Positions 14,453 to 16,142 of a DNA stretch of 16,142 nt are shown piece after piece (the first letter of the stretch is position 1; each line of letters opens with the position of its first letter). The stretch is taken from NCBI GenBank assembly GCA_031264825.1, contig JAISDL010000027.1, positions 1-16,142 of the forward strand. Reading direction: 5' to 3'. The position numbers were made by a program, and so were the translations under genes. The notes under the pieces were generated by a model. That model made no database searches, was not told the DNA's origin, and worked only from the letters and a program-made list of their open reading frames with translations. Source of the DNA: Accumulibacter sp. GTDB taxonomy: Bacteria > Pseudomonadota > Gammaproteobacteria > Burkholderiales > Rhodocyclaceae.

Positions 14453-15358
14453 TTATCGGTGAAGGGCAAGAATTTTCCCTTTATCATAGACGTAGGCGAT
14501 CGTCGTTCGTTCGCCTTTCCGAAGCACCGTTGTCGCGATCAAGCTACGGTCGTGCACGATATACGTATTCTCGCCTGTTTGTTGCAGCGCATGATATCGG
14601 GTGAGTTCAAGGATCGCGCCGATATATTGTCGGCCATTGCTCGCATCGGCGTCGGCAACGTCAGGTTTGGAAGCTTCTCTCAGAACGCCTTGCGCCGATA
14701 ACGCGCTTTCGATTTTCTGTAGTGAGGCGAGACGTTCCTGGCAGGGTTGGATCAACTTTTCCACCGCCCACTGTGCCTGGTCGGTTCCCGGCTCTTGCAA
14801 ATTCCCCCGGTTCTTTATCGCTACGGTGCTCGGCTCGCGCCCTGAGTTATCTACCACAACGGCGATATCGGCATGTTCCACAGCGCAGGCCAATAAATCC
14901 ATCGCAGCCCTGTAACGGCGCCGGGTCGCTTCCGGCTCGACAGAATGCCCTCCTCGAGCAACTCGGTTCGCTATGCGTGCCACGTTCAGATCGGGGTCGC
15001 TCGTCGTGACGAAGAACAACGTTACGTCATAGCCTCTGGCTTTGGCCTAGGTCATGATGGCGATTTTTTCAGGGGTGCTCATGACCGTCTCGAAAGCGAA
15101 GGAGCGCCTTTCGTCCATGGCGGAAATGCGGCGCTGATTCGCCAGTTCCGCAGCTTTTATATTTCGAGTACGATAGTCAGGAAAATCGTCGGCAAGCGAC
15201 TTTGCAATATCGTCAGCGTTGATGTATTCGCCCTGAAAGTCCAGATCATCCAGAAAACGCTCATTGATCGTCGATTTCCCAGAGCCATTGGGGCCGGCGA
15301 AAACTATGACTTGCGGCGGCAAACGTCCGCCTTCGGATGGATCGCCTTCCGAAATCAT
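14453..15358 (-). pseudogene. Zeta-toxin-like P-loop kinase interrupted by an in-frame amber codon
   Basis: The gene reads from an ATG at 15358 to a TAA at 14453, 302 codons, with one TAG at codon 104 (15049-15047). Before the stop: Walker A GPNGSGKST (22-30, K29), NADD with D49/D50, and FAFETVMSTPEK (87-98) with E90. These are the marks of zeta/PezT-type kinases, which phosphorylate UDP-N-acetylglucosamine in the characterised cases. After the stop the same frame continues without loss: AKARGYDV, FFVTTSDPDLNVARIANRV, GGHSVEP and RRRYRAAM, matching the second half of the family including the arginine-rich lid. A glutamine codon CAG turned to TAG by one base change would explain it. The ATG overlaps the stop of the upstream 61-codon gene (ATGA), typical of a toxin-antitoxin operon. 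If translation stops at codon 104, the product is a 103-residue fragment lacking the lid. Readthrough, amber suppression or a sequence error are alternatives. Confidence 0.82.
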
Positions 15359-15540
15359 GCGACCTTTTTTATCGCCTGTTCCTTGGTTTCCTGGCTGGAG
15401 GATTGCTGATCATCCGCAGTGGTCATACAGCCCTCCATCGGGAGCCCTAGAGCCTCAGCCTGAGCGATGGCCTCCGCGACCGCATCTTTGGCCACTTCGA
15501 TGAAGCGACCGCTCAGTATATATTCTTCGATGGTTATCAT
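15355..15540 (-). CDS. Putative antitoxin of the zeta-like toxin
   Basis: A 61-residue acidic, mostly helical protein beginning MITIEEYILSGRFIEVAKDA, with alanine/glutamate-rich helices and a polar Gln/Ser/Thr tail. GAGG (15552-15549) lies eight bases before its ATG. Its TGA overlaps the toxin ATG by the ATGA arrangement, so translation is probably coupled. I recognise no named antitoxin family. The call rests on size, order (antitoxin first), overlap with a zeta-type kinase and the inverted repeat just upstream. It remains intact although the toxin reading frame is broken. Confidence 0.65.
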   Translation of the reverse strand: MITIEEYILSGRFIEVAKDAVAEAIAQAEALGLPMEGCMTTADDQQSSSQETKEQAIKKVA

Positions 15541-15569
15541 GATGATTTCCTCAGAGGCTAAAGCCGCCC

Positions 15570-15596
15570 AAAATGGATTCCACCCGTGTCCATTTT
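15570..15596. promoter_or_regulatory. Perfect inverted repeat, candidate operator of the toxin-antitoxin operon
   Basis: AAAATGGA (15570-15577) and TCCATTTT (15589-15596) are exact inverted arms with an 11-base spacer and 19 bases between arm centres, about two helical turns, as expected for a dimeric repressor. The repeat lies 30 bases before the antitoxin ATG. On the minus strand TTGAAG (15604-15599), a fair -35 element, overlaps its outer side, though the matching -10 is poor. Autoregulation by the antitoxin or complex is inference. Confidence 0.45.
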
Positions 15597-15680
15597 ACTT
15601 CAAGGCCGCATGAAAGCCAAATCGATCCGGCAATCTCAGGCATTCCGCACGGCGCATCCTGCGTGACCACTGAATACTGA

Positions 15681-15757
15681 AAACAGATCACGAAGCGAGC
15701 GTAGCGAGCGTTCTGTCTTCTGTCCTCTGTCTTCTGTCCTCTGTCTTCTGTCCTCTG
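15681..15757 (+). repeat. Direct repeat, right copy, flanking the toxin-antitoxin segment
   Basis: This begins AAACAGATCACGAAGCGAGC, then GTAGCGAGCG, then alternating CTGTCTT and CTGTCCT seven-base units up to CTGTCCTCTG. It is the partner of 14371-14432 and carries more repeat units. It ends five bases before the stop codon of the phage-like gene at 15762. The bases before it (15597-15680) hold no gene that I can support. Confidence 0.8.
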
Positions 15758-15761
15758 AATC

Positions 15762-16142
15762 TCACGCATTCCGAACGGCACCGCCGGAGAGGCGCTGGCG
15801 GCGCGCGCCGTAGCGGCGTTCGTACAGCGCGCCGAGTTCTTCCTGAAGCCGCTTCCTGCGCGGGTCGCTGTTCGGGAGCTTTTCGAGTTCGACGCGCATC
15901 GCTTCGGCCTTCGACCGGAAGTCGCCGTCGCCTCCTTGCACCGACGCGGCATTGACCGGAACATCCTCGCGCATCTCTTTCCCGATGTTGGCCAAAAGTC
16001 GGATTGCGATCGGGTTGTTCCCGATTTCGTGAATCCGCTCGCGGTCGGCTTCGTCGGCGAACGCGGAAAACGCGCGCCACGCCAATCCGATATTCCGTCC
16101 GAATTCCGCGTCGCTTTTCCACGATTTTTTCAGGTCGGCTCT
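15762..16142 (-). CDS. C-terminal part of a probable phage head/scaffold-type protein (runs off the window)
   Basis: The frame is open from the window edge (16142) to a TGA at 15762, giving 126 residues without a start, so the gene begins outside. The visible part starts RADLKKSWKSDAEFGRNIGL. It then has a segment with the pattern (L)AWRAFSAF...IHEIGNNPIAIRLLANIGKEM (about 20-56), a glycine/aspartate-rich linker, and a helical end with KAEAMRVELEKL, DPRRKRLQEEL and ALYERRYG. The W-x-x-(D/E)F-x-x-N start, the 'GN-P-x-x-IR-x-x-A-x-IG' block and the 'D-P-x-x...LY-x-x-YG' end recall scaffold/head-assembly proteins of tailed phages. This is recognition by eye, not a search. A TTG at 16085 could serve as a start, but similarity begins before it. 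The GC-rich codon use is like the signalling genes and unlike the adjacent toxin-antitoxin pair. Confidence 0.5.
   Translation of the reverse strand, partial: RADLKKSWKSDAEFGRNIGLAWRAFSAFADEADRERIHEIGNNPIAIRLLANIGKEMREDVPVNAASVQGGDGDFRSKAEAMRVELEKLPNSDPRRKRLQEELGALYERRYGARRQRLSGGAVRNA

Noticed and set aside
14197..15757. CRISPR array suggested by the repeat tracts
   Set aside because: The units are six to seven bases in head-to-tail order without unique spacers, and no cas gene is present.
15551..15964. Minus-strand frame overlapping the right repeat and the phage-like gene
   Set aside because: It is the other frame of the phage-like gene read into the CTGTC repeats and gives low-complexity sequence.

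Overview
The window is a GC-rich bacterial signalling locus (roughly 600-14200) followed by a repeat-bounded accessory segment (14200-16142). All large genes lie on the plus strand. The first is a response regulator with an HD-GYP output domain (609-1682), predicted to degrade cyclic di-GMP. Next come a membrane-bound hybrid histidine kinase (1786-5172), five complete paralogous stand-alone FIST-domain proteins in tandem (5177-6331, 6448-7614, 7704-8864, 9018-10184, 10401-11558), and a second, soluble hybrid histidine kinase (about 11740-14196). Nothing pins the taxon. The two-membrane-segment sensor and the c-di-GMP enzyme fit a Gram-negative-type bacterium with many signalling genes, but I would not name a phylum.

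How the parts may work together: both kinases carry HisKA, HATPase, receiver and HPt modules with all phosphotransfer residues present, so each can run an internal His-Asp-His relay ending at an HPt that could phosphorylate the receiver of the HD-GYP protein. FIST is a known sensory domain. The best-studied stand-alone FIST proteins, the NosP haemoproteins, are encoded beside hybrid histidine kinases and control them. The simplest reading is an expanded NosP/NahK-like locus in which five FIST proteins, perhaps with different ligands, modulate one or both kinases and so c-di-GMP. That is inference from domains and neighbourhood. The two kinases are nearly the same from HisKA to the C-terminus but have unrelated input ends, and their shared 1.76 kb forms direct repeats on either side of the FIST array.

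The 608-base leader before the HD-GYP gene has no convincing gene. It holds a promoter-like pair, a long inverted repeat, an uninterrupted run of 20 G and a second hairpin close to the first gene. A terminator-like hairpin lies between the fourth and fifth FIST genes, so the last two genes may be a separate transcript.

After 14196 the texture changes. A tract of hexa/heptameric GACAGA-type repeats, a REP-like hairpin and a 60-75 bp direct repeat pair (14371-14432 and 15681-15757) enclose a minus-strand toxin-antitoxin-like pair: a 61-residue putative antitoxin and a zeta-toxin-like P-loop kinase broken by one in-frame amber codon. A perfect inverted repeat before the antitoxin looks like an operator. 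The window ends inside a minus-strand gene that resembles the C-terminal part of a phage head/scaffold-type protein.
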